Positions 44,435 to 56,425 of a stretch of 64,000 nt of DNA are shown piece by piece. This DNA comes from Arachnopeziza araneosa. Its lineage: Eukaryota; Ascomycota; Leotiomycetes; Helotiales; Arachnopezizaceae. The translations under genes and the position numbers were made by a program. Numbering within the stretch: position 1 is the first letter of the stretch; every line of letters begins with the position of its first letter. The notes below the pieces were generated by a model. It saw only the letters and a list, made by a program, of their open reading frames with translations. It did no database searches and was not told where the DNA came from. The DNA lies in the NCBI GenBank assembly GCA_003988855.1, contig QYAI01000123.1:16224-80223 (forward strand). The letters run 5' to 3'.

Positions 44435-47365
44435 CATGGGCCATGAATTTGTTTGTAATATTATGGCAGGTCATATTGGTACACAAAACATGGGATGTAG
44501 AAAAAATGGTTCAAGTCTTGGCTATATCAATCTTAACACTCCTGAATGATCTCATATTGTGATATTACTCAGTTACCAGTGCATTCGTTGGCTTGACCAG
44601 ACGGTATGTCAACGACACTTGACAGAGGCTCTTTGCAATTATTCGATCTGTATGGTGTTCTAGATATAGCCCAAAGAACTACTCTCACCAGAACAAGAGT
44701 TTACTTTCGTCCATCTCAATTTGATCTATACGAATCTCCGTCTTTTACGATATTGAGAACCATTCTCCAACGAGTCAAACGGCTGAGGTCATGAACCTAG
44801 CACTTGGGGGTTTTAGCTTGCAACGATAAGCTAGCGCTTTTCGAATGGATTGATTTAGAGGAAAAGGACTTGGGCCTTGTTTGCTAATGTTTCTTGGGGA
44901 AGAAGACTCGTTCTTGTTGTAATTATAACAACTACTTAAGAAGCGCAAGTGGTGAAGAATTGATAAGTGACAATACTGGAGTCGAAAATTATACTCCGTT
45001 TATAACCTGCTTTTTCCCTTCCCTCAAATTCATCGTCAACTCGCCTGGTGCCGATACACGGTCACTTATTACCTGAGAGTTGGGATTTATGTACGGTACA
45101 GGAATTTTGGCATCGAGAAAGAATTGAGAACCTTTTGCCTTCACCCCCAGTATTAGGTATATAGTTTAGTCCTAAGTAAGAACAAGTGAAAGCCGCCTTC
45201 TTTCAGACGGAGCTCAGTATCTACTTTAAAGTACTATCTATGCTTTGATACTTCAAAACGCTAGATATAATTATTCAAAAGTGTACATACTTTACGACAT
45301 GTTCGTTTACTTTGAACAGTGGAAAGTAAAGACTAGCCGTCTTCCGCTGACTCTTACTAGCCATCAAATTCCCATGTTTAATAAGTGATATTGTTAAGTA
45401 AATCAGGCTTAGTGCTAGCAAGTATCTATTCTCAACACGCTTGTCACCGTTGCCTGCAATCAAAATAAAGACGGGCACATAGGATTTCGAGATTGATATA
45501 GAAAAGAACGGTCAAGAATTCGAGGATATGATATGAGCTTTAACCCCAACTCTATTCACGAAGTCTGTTCTACTTGTCGTCTTACCTACCAACCACGCAA
45601 AAGATGGAGAAGTCTAACTCGGCGGACATTGTTATACCACAATACACCGCTCATTATCTACCCTATGAAGTTTCAATATTGGCCCAACTACTGTGAAGTG
45701 GGCATCTCTTAGCTTCTTAAGGCGTGACTGTGATGATAGTAAATATGAAGATGACGATAACTCCGGATAGGGCTCTAGGAAAGCAGTCGCTTATGCGAGA
45801 GGTTTTTCTGCAGAAGAATCACAACTCTCTTGTCTTTGCTAAGGCTCTGGGGGGTGTTCACATTGTTGAATTTTTGGTAGCGAAATTTGAAGCGCAAAGT
45901 TTGCATCACGATAAAGTTGTTTGGGAGCGTCGGATTGTTCTTATAGATGAGAAACGACTTCAAACAGGGATTCATCGATGAGAATGGAAATTCTCTCGCA
46001 AAGGAATCAAAATTCGCGACGGCGGACGTGGAGAAGTTCAAACTGTTCCAGACCACACGGTTATCTCTGACCCCACCACCCACTAACCGGGTAAAGGGCA
46101 TTGCATCACAAAGCTGCTCGAGGTGGTTCTTTTCTTTAGCACATATCTTTGAAAAGGCAAATCTTCAATAATGGTAACGTCGCCGAGAGAAATCAACATC
46201 CCCACATTGCCCGGGGACCGTGCTATTTCTTGACTTGAATGGTTCGAGCGTGCTGCTGATGTTTGGATGCTTCTGGATGTCTGGAAGCACTAGAAGGCAA
46301 GCCGTCCTGTTGGTGTCTCAATTCTTGAGGCCAAAGCCATCGACGCTCGGACGCAAGCGCAGTAATACGGAAGACTGCAGATACCAGCTTAACACACGCC
46401 CTTAACCTATCGAGGTAGGTGAGCCGTGGACGGAGATCGCATTGGAGATAAATAACTTCATGATCATCCACGAGATCCGCGCTCATGCGCTCCTGGACTC
46501 CAAACACCATTTGCTACACTAGGATAGTACTGAATCGACTTCCAGTCGTTATTAATACCGCTCCGAGGGACCTACCTGCTCCAGACTCCTGCTCTCACAT
46601 CCATTATCATGATCATGATCCCGTCTCACACACCTTTGGAGCCCCTTGCGTTTTACCCCTGAATTCCTTCCCGTGCCTAATTCTTCACCGTATCAACTAT
46701 CGGTGCAGCTGTCACCTCCAACAGCGACATCCGTTTGTCCCCTGGGAATAATACCCGCCCCTTCAAGGAAATCTTGCGCACGCTTCACCACCATCACTGC
46801 GCTGCGCGGCGCTGCTCTGCTCCCCTCTCAATCCATCAGCACCACCGACACATTTTCTCCATTCTATTAACTACCATCAATTTGATTCTAGCCATCTCCC
46901 CGAATTCTACGATGCAGTTGTGAATACCTCAAGGTGTGTTTCAAGCCTCTTCCTTCCTCCTCGGAGTATACAACATGGTATTCTGCTTTCAGAATACTAC
47001 TGTCAAAGATTGAAATTACTACCTTATCTTGAGCTACAAGCTTTGCATGTGCTACTTGCAACTTGAGAAGATTTCACAACATACATATTCTGACGAACAA
47101 TTCTGGTTGGGCACGTTGCACGGTTTGATGAAGAGGTCCAACATTCTTACATCTATGCGTGGATTCAAGCCTCTATGCCATTTGAAAGCCTGCTTGGACA
47201 GTTGTGTCTTGAATTTTCCAGCCTCTAGGCTAACTCGTGCTTCAGTTACAGGTTTCCACCCTCTTCAATCAGTACGGCTAAAAACGTCTGCCAGTCAATG
47301 AAGTCTGTCTGAATAACGTCCGAGGCAGACTACTGTGGTCAATCAAAAGCGACGAGTTGAAAAAA
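44435..47365. other. 2.9 kb intergenic, the longest normal-composition gap; no gene seen
   Basis: It separates ORM from the 1373-aa gene, both on the plus strand. Several frames of 60-108 codons occur (for example 45724-45981 and its overlapping minus partner 45775-46101), none with a motif or plausible splice partners. 46550-46920 is rich in C/T, and 46975-47365 may be a 5' leader with introns. No tRNA, repeat array or transposon remnant is recognised. Confidence 0.5.
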
Positions 47366-50300
47366 ATGTCCGAAATTTTGTTGCACAATGGCCAATCGTC
47401 GCCGAGAACTCGCAGATCGCATAGTGTATCCAGCGATAGACCTTCTCTCTCCGGATTCGGGGGCTTGCTATCACCGCCTACATCCGTTTCCCCAGATCCC
47501 GCGTTCATCGCCGCATCGGCAGCTTCTCAAATTGTCACAAATGACCATGATAGCCAGGCTGATGCGTGGTTCGATCAACATGGGATTGAGCCGTCGGGTG
47601 AGACTGCACTCGTGGCTTCACCAGCTCTAAATTTGGTCAACCGCTTTTTAGATCAGCTATTGTTCAACTTCCTGTCTATATCCAAGTCAACATCCCTCAC
47701 TTCCCTTCGACCTGCCATTGCTGAGGTTTTGAAACCCAAACTTGCAAAAGATGCCATCAGCGGCGCAGACCAGGAATTGCACGAATATCTGGGCGGAGGA
47801 GAAGACGATGAACTACTCGCTTTACACAACGGTCTTGAGTCAAGCAATGACTGGGATTTGGAGCTCGCATGGAAACGGACGCGATTGCGTTGTATGGTGT
47901 ATTCTTCGCTTGGAGATATGGAAGAAGAAGATGAGGATTACTATACAGAACAAGAACATTTGAGCGGTCCGTTTGACTCGAGCAGACGCTTTTCGAATTC
48001 TCCTGGGGTTGTTTCTCCAGCTGTAGCCATTTTTTTAACATCAGTTCTGGAATTCATGGGCGAGCAGGTTTTGATCGTCGCGGGGCAGGCGGCATACCAT
48101 AGATTACGAACAAAGCATGAACGAGAGGATAAAGAAGGAACAGCCGTCCATACTGACATTGCTGAGCGAGTTGTGGTTGAAGAATCTGACATGGAACGGG
48201 TTGCGCTTGACAGGACGTTAGGTCGATTATGGAGGGCTTGGAAGAAACGCATACGATCGCCTACTACTTCGATATCAATGATTCGATCTTTCTCAAGAGA
48301 GTCGATGCAGTCTCAGGTTCAGCCAAGCAGAGCTGCGACTGCCACACCTGAAAATCATATTGACGAGGACGAAAGAAGACCTTCCTTAGCCGCACTTCTA
48401 TCCGAATTTGATTATGCTACTACCATTCCTCTTCCTATAAGTGATGACGATGTCAGAGAGATTGAGATTCCAGGGCTTGCCAAGTCACCAGACGAAGAAC
48501 AAGACTCCATCATAGATGGTGAAGATATCCGACCACTGCCGCGGCCCAAAAGTTGCGTATTTTCCAGTCATCTCATTAATAGGCCTGGTCCGTTCGTCAC
48601 TGCATCTGAGGCAGCAGGGAGGCCTCCAACTGTGATGACGAGGAAGCGATCAAACTCTGAGCCACGTTTGATGTGGACACCTTACATCTGGAGATTATCC
48701 AAGAGTTCAGAATCTTCTTTACCCTTAGAGGAGACTATGTCAGCCCATAACGGTGAAAGCTCTGATAGCAAACTATCCGGAGTTCATGATGGACTCGAGG
48801 ACACTATAATTGAGGAACGAGATGGAGAAGCTAAAAAGGAAGGTCCTTTAGTGACACCTACTCCCCAAAATGGTGCATCAAATTTTGAGAAAGTGGACAC
48901 CTTGGAATTAAATTCTTCCTCAAGCCAGGAGGCTTCCGCTGAGAATGAGCAAAACTCCCCCAACCGCAGAAAGGTTCTTGAGATTGTTGGAAGCGCCGCT
49001 GTTGTCGACGCTGCAGCTGTTGTTGGCGTTATCGCTGTTGCGAAGGATGAAGCACCGCAGGACTCTAACACAACAGATGAAGGCGATAGTGACGAAGAAT
49101 TTACCGAAGAAGCTCAAATCATGACCTCTTCTCGTGTTTCTGTTGGTGGGAGGATCACCCCGGATGATGGAAAGGATCACTCCAGACGTTCAAGTATGAG
49201 AACTCCTAGCGTTCATTCTGTCCGTGTCATCGAGGTTGCCTCAGCCGGAAGGTCAGGACATGGCTCAGTTGATGCGGCAGATTATGCTCCTGCAGGGCGG
49301 CCAAATGTCATTTCTCGTCCTAACAGCATACATTCGCCTGTGCTCACGGACTTACAAAATACTCGTATTGCAAGTCCAGCCTCGAAAGGGCTTACGAACA
49401 GCCCTGTCGTTCGTAATACACCTTCTTTAAACACAAAACAGGCCAGGAACGCCGCGGAGGAATCCATTTCTGAGATTGAGGAAAAGGACGGGGATGATAT
49501 GAAAGTGCGAAATACCAACAGCGTTGAGCAGAGTCCGATGCCTCCATCTAGTCCTATATTGGAGGTGGCAGCTGCAGACGGTATTGATGCTCCAACACCA
49601 TATGCTCAGATTGTCGACAAGAAAACCCATCCTCCTGCTGAAGACATGGAATCATCCCATTCTCCCACTTCTCAGTTCCTGGATAAGGCGATTCCAGTAC
49701 TACCAAAAAAGGCAGAACCATTTAAACCGACAGAAATAACAGAGGTGACTCCCACTGACAGAGGCCTAGGAGCCTTTACTACTCCAATAAACACTCGTGT
49801 GTCACACATTCAGCAATCCATTGATCAATCACGGGTTACGTCTTTTCAGACTAACAGCAAACGCATATCACCCCCGCTTCCTCCCAAAGACGAGAGCTCA
49901 AAGAGAAGTATTACAGACTCGAATCCAAAGCCTCAGCGGTCTATCCATACCTCTGGCTCTGGATCGTCGACAATGTCTCATAAGTTGAAACCTGTTCGAA
50001 CCTCTGAGGAAAGCACTTCCAACACGGAAAATAAGACTCAAGCCTTCGAACAGCTGATCCAGAGCGATCAAACCATCCAATTTACTTTAACTCCCCAAAC
50101 CATGCGTGATATCGAGGTATGTGAATTCGAAACAAGTCTCTATTATTTAATAGCTAAAACATCAACACAGGCACCGGAGTCACCTCGACATATCACATCC
50201 TCTAATAGCACCAATGGCTATGATTTCAGACCACAAACCGGTCGCTCTAACTCGTCTTCAACTACCAAATTTGTTGGGCTTCAATCGATTCCTGCCACAG

Positions 50301-51595
50301 ACTCACCTAAATCTGCAAAGTCTACGAAACCATTCAAACCAATTCCACGTCCAACATCTAACACAGGTGCAAAATTAAGACCTAATGCCCCTCAGCCTCG
50401 AGATGCTCGAGTTGATAGGGACTCTATTGGTGACTTTGCTGAATTTATTAGAAGTACAGGCAAGTTCTTATCACTACTACTCTCTCTCAGTTGACGCTAA
50501 TTTTACTTCCCAGGTCCATCCAACCCTGTTGGAACGACTGCCGCGCGAACAGTCTCGACGCCTGTATCAAGCACTAGCAGTAGCCGTGCAGCTGTAACTC
50601 CTGGGATGCGTTCTGGTGCTGCGTCATCCTTAAGGCGTGCCGATTCCGCTACCGGACGAACCAGATTGCAAGCTCGTGAAGCTGTTGTCTCGAGAGGTGA
50701 CAGCATTAGTGACTTGATTGATTTTGTCAGATCTGGACCCCAGCTTGAGAAGGAAAACCATCGAATTCCTCGGACGGTTGCTCCGTTCCGGTCCACAATG
50801 GACTCTGACCAGATGTCTGGGGCTGTAGGAGGCAGAGCAATCGACGCGTCTTTGCCAGATCCTCGCTATAGTCAGGCATCCGCGTCTGTCAACAGCTCTG
50901 TGACCTCGCAGAGCGCGCTACTTACTTCAAGCAGAAACAGACAGTTACCCTCTCAGAGTAAGGGTAATTTTGAGGAGGAAGAAATGATGCCAAAACGAAA
51001 AACCCGGAGAGTTCGTGACCCTTATGCCATTGACTTTTCAGATGAGGAGGACGAATTTGAGGCAGTTTCCAAACCAAAAGCAATTCAAGAGGAGAGTTTA
51101 GCTGATTTCTTGAGGAACGTCCCGCCTCCGCCTGACTCATCTCCTGCTCCAATCTTTGATAGGGCTCCGTCAAACAAGAATATCAAGAAGAAAGCAAGCT
51201 CGCCAGGGTTAATGTCTCGCTTTGGACGAAGCCCGAGCAGCCCCCCACTGCCTCCTACACCTGATAAGCAGGACTCACAGCCTAGCTCAAAGCCTTCGGC
51301 GTCTTATACCCCCATTGCTGCCAAACTGAGTACTGCTTTGCCATCCTCCCAGCCCCAAGGCAGGCTCAATGGATCACAAGTCGATTCTAGCCGAAGAAAA
51401 GTGGCACAAAAGAGTTACCAACCCCGAGAGGCTATTTATTCATCGGCGACAAGAACCAGCGATCTAGCTGATTTTCTAATGAAGAGTGAGCCTCCTAGCA
51501 CAATGCAAGCACAGCCACAGACTTTCACTCCAACACTGCAAAAAGATGAGGCGAGCGCCTTCCAAAGAATGTTCGGACGGAAGAAGGTCCATTAA
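47366..51595 (+). CDS. 1373-aa conserved filamentous-fungal protein, mostly disordered, with repeated short motifs
   Basis: Exons 47366-50116, 50171-50459 and 50514-51595 join to 1374 codons. A probably folded N-terminal domain (about residues 75-260) contains LNLVNRFLDQLLFNFLSISK, SLRPAIAEVLKPKLAKDAIS, and later AVAIFLTSVLEFMGEQVLIV. The helix-strand-helix pattern hints at paired histone folds, which is an inference only. The remaining 1100 residues are Ser/Pro/Thr/Glu-rich and disordered. The C-terminal third repeats a short motif: GDFAEFIRSTGP, SDLIDFVRSGP, ADFLRNVPPPP, ADFLMKSEPP. Intron 1 (50117-50170) is 54 bp, lacks stops in frame, and could be retained. Intron 2 seems to use a GC donor (GCAAGT); a GT donor at 50455 is the alternative. 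I cannot name a function; homologues with this layout occur in filamentous ascomycetes to my memory. Confidence 0.75.
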
Positions 51596-52677
51596 AATTC
51601 TCTACCAGTCTCTCTGTGCGTGACTTATGTTGTATACGACGCCAAAATCAAAATTGGGGATGGCATTTGAATGCCAAGATAGGATTGGCGTTCGCTTCTG
51701 TTTGACTTGCTCTAATAGTGGCGGGTGAACTTGTTTACAACACGTTTTATATACCTTTATTTCTGTATATTGGGATTTCAATTTGTGCTTGGGTGCTTTT
51801 TGGTTGTAGATACCACTTGGATATATGTGGAGTTGTCGCAAAGAGGTGTCGACGAAACCCACATGACTGTTATGTTACTAGTACATTATTCTAAAAGGAG
51901 GTTTTTGATGCCAGTTGTTGCACTAGTTCATGACACATTCAGAGCTTTATATCTCCGCACTGTACCACTCTCAAGAATCGTAAATCTTCAATTTCTGATG
52001 CATAATTTAATCCACTCTACTACTTCTTTGATCATTCTAACTTGGTCTTCTATTGATTCTGCAGTTTGGTTGTTGTGAAGGACAAATTTAGAATTTAATG
52101 ATGGGCTGCAAATAGCGCAGCCACTAGCAACTGAAGATCAAGGTAAAATAAAGGTTATCATTAAGCACATTAAAGGCTTCGGAATCTAAAGCTTGGTAGT
52201 GGAGAGTTTGACTTGAATTGACAGTAACTAACTTCGCAAAATGAATAAAACAAGGGGTATCTTGACACCAGTATGCTCTTATGCATCATCAATTCGTCAC
52301 TCGTGGCAACTTCTTCTATCCTTAAACAACGCTCGTGAAACATGAAAAATGCATTCTGACATGATGTACAATAACGCTGTTGCTGTATCGAAATCGTAGT
52401 AATCGTAAATCGTGTTGCGGCGAGATGTCGTTCGATAAGTGGTCATAAGAGCTGGTGTGACTCTCAACTGTGACGTGGTAATTCGATAAACACCCTAAGT
52501 TCACCTCCCTCCTTTAAATTAACACCACAGCGAGAACAAAGTAGAAATAGAATAACAATATGATTATTCTCTTCGCAAACTAGTAGCCACTTCCTGGCCA
52601 ATTTGAAAGCTGTACAGCAACATCCAAGCGAACTTTATTTTTCGTGTATTGCATTCAGATTCACATGGAAGCCACTT
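51596..52677. other. intergenic between convergent genes; nothing seen
   Basis: 1.08 kb holding two 3' UTRs. A 117-codon plus frame at 51725-52078 has no family feature and is not called. AT-rich around 52080-52260. Confidence 0.5.
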
Positions 52678-53388
52678 TCAAGGATTTGCAACTGTCCTCT
52701 CGCTCGAGGCATGTCGTTTGTGCATCAAGGGCGAATTCTGTAATTCGGCAACGACACCCGCCCAACCATGTCGTTGAGGTCCAGCTACTCGATCCTCGTT
52801 ATAACCCATGGCTTGGGTTGTCAGTCGTCGCAAAGGCGGCTTTTGGGCTATACTCTCAGTCAAAGCATGAGTCAAGCTTGGCCGCGCAAAGACCTTGGAT
52901 ACTTCATGCTTCTCAGGATCTCTTACTGCCTGCTCAGAAGCATTACTTCTGGACGCAACAAGTCCCATGTACACAACCAAAAACCGCATCCGTAATAGAT
53001 CTAGTCTCCGGATTCTTTCGTCGAGTCTTCTTCTGGTCGTGCTCCATAATAGCCGTGTACTTGAGCGTAACTTGGCACTTCCTTCATCTAACAACAGTCC
53101 ATTTAAGTCTTCTCTCAAATCATCTCCAACCTTCTGGATCTCTCGGAGGAGTCGCGAGAGTCTCAATTTGTCCTCTAGTCTCGGGACCTTGGAAACGTCT
53201 CGATCGTATGACTCGTTTTCCTGTACTGAAAAGTCGACAACGTCTATGAATGTCGAAATTTCGCTCGGTGCAGCAAGATACGCCGTGGTAACCGTTGTCG
53301 CTGCTTGAGTTACCACACATATGGAAACGACGGAGGCGGTGAACAAGAGCAGGATGAAGAGCAGAGGCAGGTTGATGATGTCTGCCAT
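52678..53388 (-). CDS. unrecognised membrane-anchored protein, 236 aa
   Basis: A single exon starting at the ATG at 53388; the frame is open four codons further, to TTG. The N-terminus has one strong membrane helix or signal anchor (LPLLFILLLFTASVVSICVV). A helical, charged middle follows (EDKLRLSRLLREIQKVGDDL, STRRRLDERIRRLDLLRM analogues, with the run TTRRRLDERIRRLDLLRMRF), likely a coiled coil. A second hydrophobic stretch FLVVYMGLVA is short. The C-terminus is basic and low in hydrophobics. I do not recognise the family. It is divergent from Bud32 with 581 bp between starts. A strong anchor with a clear promoter-facing start makes a real gene likely, but no transcript evidence is available. 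Confidence 0.6.
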   Translation of the reverse strand: MADIINLPLLFILLLFTASVVSICVVTQAATTVTTAYLAAPSEISTFIDVVDFSVQENESYDRDVSKVPRLEDKLRLSRLLREIQKVGDDLREDLNGLLLDEGSAKLRSSTRLLWSTTRRRLDERIRRLDLLRMRFLVVYMGLVASRSNASEQAVRDPEKHEVSKVFARPSLTHALTESIAQKPPLRRLTTQAMGYNEDRVAGPQRHGWAGVVAELQNSPLMHKRHASSERTVANP

Positions 53389-53969
53389 GATCCAATACAA
53401 AAATTAGCATTTTTATTGTCGCATATTGGAGAGGATAATGAAATGACTTGGTGGCGATGTAAGGAAATGATTGTATGAGAACTCTGTATCGTTCATGGCA
53501 TCATAAATGCTACTAATCTGCAGAATTTGGGGTGCGTATGCGTATGCCCATTGGCTGACCTTCGACCCTGGGACTTGCATGAGGGCTGAGCCTTAAAGTG
53601 GCGGTTGAGTTGGTGTGATTCTGGTGCTTTCTCTATCCTGTTCCTATCGTCAGATGATAAATGTTTTTGGGTTTAGGTCTAGATATTGACCCAGATATCA
53701 CCAAGGGTAGAGAGTCAGATCCCTACCTAGGTATCTGAATTCAGTCACCACTCCGCAAGCATCACCACACGTGAGCCTCAATACCATTATATTCACAAAC
53801 AAGTTCCCCAAAGTCTTCGAAGCCGAGGTTCTGAACAGAGTCAATTATCCAGGAATGTGTACATTTCCAGTCTCACTCTTTTTTGAAATAGTTGAATCCT
53901 AAGTGACCAATTAAGCGCACCCAATAGTAATTCCAACCCAAGACACGATCGATATCTAAAATATTCACA
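53389..53969. promoter_or_regulatory. divergent promoter region, membrane protein / BUD32
   Basis: 581 bp between divergent starts. A CACGTG E-box lies near 53768 (CACCACACGTGAGCC). No gene seen. Confidence 0.5.
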
Positions 53970-54773
53970 ATGGAGAGCGAAAGAAGACATCTAAGAACCA
54001 ACTCCGCGTCCAATACGTCATTACATCCACTTATCCTTCAAGATATAACAACGTCGCCTCCTCTCCTAGTAACTCAAGGTGCCGAGGCCTTACTGTACCG
54101 TAGCACCTATCTACTTCCAACGGTCTCTTGTGCCATCAAGTATCGACCTTCGAAGCCATATCGGCACCCGATTCTAGATCTCAGATTAACAAAGCACCGC
54201 ATCCTATCTGAAGCTCGTACTCTAGTGAAGTGCAGGCGTGAAGGCGTTCCTGTTCCTGCCGTCTACGCCTTAGATGAGATAGCAGGATGGTTGATGATTG
54301 AGTGGGTGGAGGGGGAAGTCCTTCGAGCAACGCTGAACCAATGGCTTAAGATGAAGAAAGAGCGTGGAGAAGACGCAGCGGACGTGGGCCTTGCACACCT
54401 CATGGCGAGGATTGGCGCCGCTGTTGGAAGATTGCACGCAACAGGAACTGTGCATGGAGATCTCACCACAAGCAATCTGATGCTACGACCGGTCAAAAAC
54501 ACCTTGAATGGCAACAAGCTTGGAGACGAAAGTCTTGCTGGCGAAATAATTCTCATCGACTTTGGTTTGGCATCCCAGAGTTCCCAGGACGAGGATAGGG
54601 CCGTTGACCTATATGTCCTTGAGCGAGCTTTCGGAAGCACACACCCAAGAGCAGAGAATTTGTTCCATGAAGTTTTGACAGCATATGAAGGGAGCTTTAA
54701 AGGAGCGAGCGTTGTTTTGAGAAAGCTTGAGGAGGTCAGAATGAGGGGAAGAAAACGCAGTATGATCGGTTGA
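53970..54773 (+). CDS. BUD32: Bud32, KEOPS complex atypical protein kinase/ATPase
   Basis: A single exon of 267 aa. The piD261/Bud32 features in order are a short Gly-loop substitute VTQGAEALLYRS (residues about 34-45), Lys in SCAIKYRPSKPYRHP, then LTKHRILSEARTLVKCRREG and WLMIEWVEGE. The catalytic loop is GTVHGDLTTSNLML (near residue 163), then LIDFGLASQS with the DFG (near residue 199) and DEDRAVDLYVLERAFGSTHP. Bud32 partners Kae1, Cgi121, Pcc1 and Gon7 in KEOPS, which makes the t6A37 modification of tRNA, and has been linked to telomeres and transcription. The length matches yeast Bud32 (261 aa). An insertion of about 15 residues (NTLNGNKLGDESLAG) precedes the DFG strand. Confidence 0.95.
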   Translation: MESERRHLRTNSASNTSLHPLILQDITTSPPLLVTQGAEALLYRSTYLLPTVSCAIKYRPSKPYRHPILDLRLTKHRILSEARTLVKCRREGVPVPAVYALDEIAGWLMIEWVEGEVLRATLNQWLKMKKERGEDAADVGLAHLMARIGAAVGRLHATGTVHGDLTTSNLMLRPVKNTLNGNKLGDESLAGEIILIDFGLASQSSQDEDRAVDLYVLERAFGSTHPRAENLFHEVLTAYEGSFKGASVVLRKLEEVRMRGRKRSMIG

Positions 54774-54935
54774 GGTTTGGTTATCTCAATCTTCAACCAT
54801 AGAGGGGTGGATTGAATCATAATCTATGTGCAGGCTCTGGACTCTAAGCTCTCACTTCATAATGCCGGATGCTAAACCAGAACACCAAACGCCAAGGCTA
54901 GCGTCACTTGTCCCACATGTACTTGAAATACCACA

Positions 54936-55931
54936 CTATTCCTTCAACTCCGCTGCAGCGAAATAGCCTTTATTCTCAATTACACCGCGATCGCTAACGA
55001 CGGCGGTATACTTGATGACCCACTCGGGACTTATATCCCCTTTCATGCCATCTAGGCCTCTTTTCGATTCGGCCAATATTCCTGCTCCATGTGCTCCTTG
55101 TCCTAGTAGCTCCCTCAAAGTTCCTCTTGGGAGAATATCAGTACAATCATTGTGTGTCAAAAGCTCAACATTTTCTCGCTTGGCCAACTTGAGGAGGGGT
55201 GGAGGGACATTGCAGCAATTCTTAATGTTAACCTGATCAACCTGTGGCCGTATTTTCACTCTTTCTAAGAATTTCGCAAGCTTTTCGCTACCGAACTCTG
55301 CCAATCCCAACCTCTTGACAAGTCCGCGACTGTGTAGTTCTTCAAGGGCTGTCCAGGATTGAACCTCTTCACCGGCATTTCCTTGAATAGCGTTATTCTT
55401 ATCTGCCTCTAATTCACAGTCTCCTTCAAACGAAACTCCAGGAAACGACACGATAAGAAGATCCACCGAAGTCACTCTTAATTCCTTCAAGACAAACTGT
55501 ATGGCATCGTTGGTGTGTTTTGATCTATCGTTTACTTGGGCGCCATGCAAGTAAAATAGTTTAACCGTGATATCATACTGGCTTCGCTCTTCGGAAAGAC
55601 CTGAGTTTGACCAATCTATGGAGGGAATATAGTAATCAGACTCTTCACGAGAAGTCCAATTCAGGGCTGGAGGCCTCTGATGAGACTCTTTGTCACCATC
55701 AGTATGATTGGAGCAAATGTTCATTAGAGTGGAAGAGTAATCTTGCTGGGCGGCAAGAAAGTTGCTTCGAAGAGAATTTGTAAGCTCTAGGTTGGATCTG
55801 TCCGAACCAGATTTTCTGATTATCGAGGGACCTCCGGTCATAATATTACTAGACTTAATTAACTAATGATCCAGCTAAAGGTGTCCAGGGTAAAGAGATA
55901 CTCACGACGTGGAGAGGATTAATCGCGTCAT
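54936..55931 (-). CDS. glutamate-cysteine ligase modifier (regulatory) subunit
   Basis: Exons 55931-55906 (26 nt) and 55848-54936 give 312 aa. The tiny first exon encodes MTRLILSTS and the splice restores SNIMTGGPSIIRK, the conserved fungal start. The protein is an aldo-keto-reductase-fold, catalytically inactive subunit: LFYLHGAQVND-like strand, VLKELRVTSVDLLIVSFPG, WTALEELHSRGLVKRLGLAE, FGSEKLAKFLERVKIRPQVD, QVNIKNCCNVPPPLLKLAKR, ENVELLTHNDCTDILP. That NCC-VPP-L.A-ENVELLTHND pattern is the GCLM signature. The modifier lowers feedback inhibition of the catalytic subunit in the first step of glutathione synthesis. It is convergent with Bud32 (162-bp spacer) and divergent from AP-1 sigma. Confidence 0.92.
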
Positions 55932-56425
55932 CTTGGACAGAGCAAATGATCAGCCAAATCTTCATGCAGAGAGGAGAGAGTAGCAGCAGGGCAGTGAGCT
56001 GGGTCGAGCAGGTACGATAGCTTGGTATGGATGAGTAGGTAGTTGGATGAAAGGTGGGGTAGAGCGCTGGTTCTAGCTCTGGCTCTCGAGGAGCGAAAAC
56101 TCTCTTCTCCCCGGGTACTATAGATAAAGGCTTTGTGACTGTACGCTGGTAAATCGCAGTTCAAAGGCTTAGGTGTAGAAAACCTACCTATCATGCTTTC
56201 CATTCTGCCTAAAAGTATTATGCACTGGAATACGTGAACCCGAGGTATCTTTCCTCAAGCTGAGGAGAACAGGTTATCGCCGAAGCCAACCCCGCTACCT
56301 TCTTACATCCCTGCACTTCAAGGTACAACCCTATCGAAAAGGTACAGGAAAGAATCTCTTACTTTCCGCTCTACACAACATCATAACTTGACAGCCCTTC
56401 AGCTACGCATCTCTGCGACTTCTGC
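55932..56425. promoter_or_regulatory. divergent promoter region, GCL modifier / AP-1 sigma
   Basis: 494 bp between two divergent starts. A minus-strand 91-codon frame at 55928-56203 overlaps the GCL start region and has no motif. Confidence 0.5.

Noticed and set aside
45724..46101. Overlapping plus and minus frames in the large gap
   Set aside because: Both are short, mutually antisense, and lack any motif or splice partner.
54263..54820. 185-codon minus-strand frame
   Set aside because: Shadow of the BUD32 kinase frame, which has the full set of catalytic motifs.
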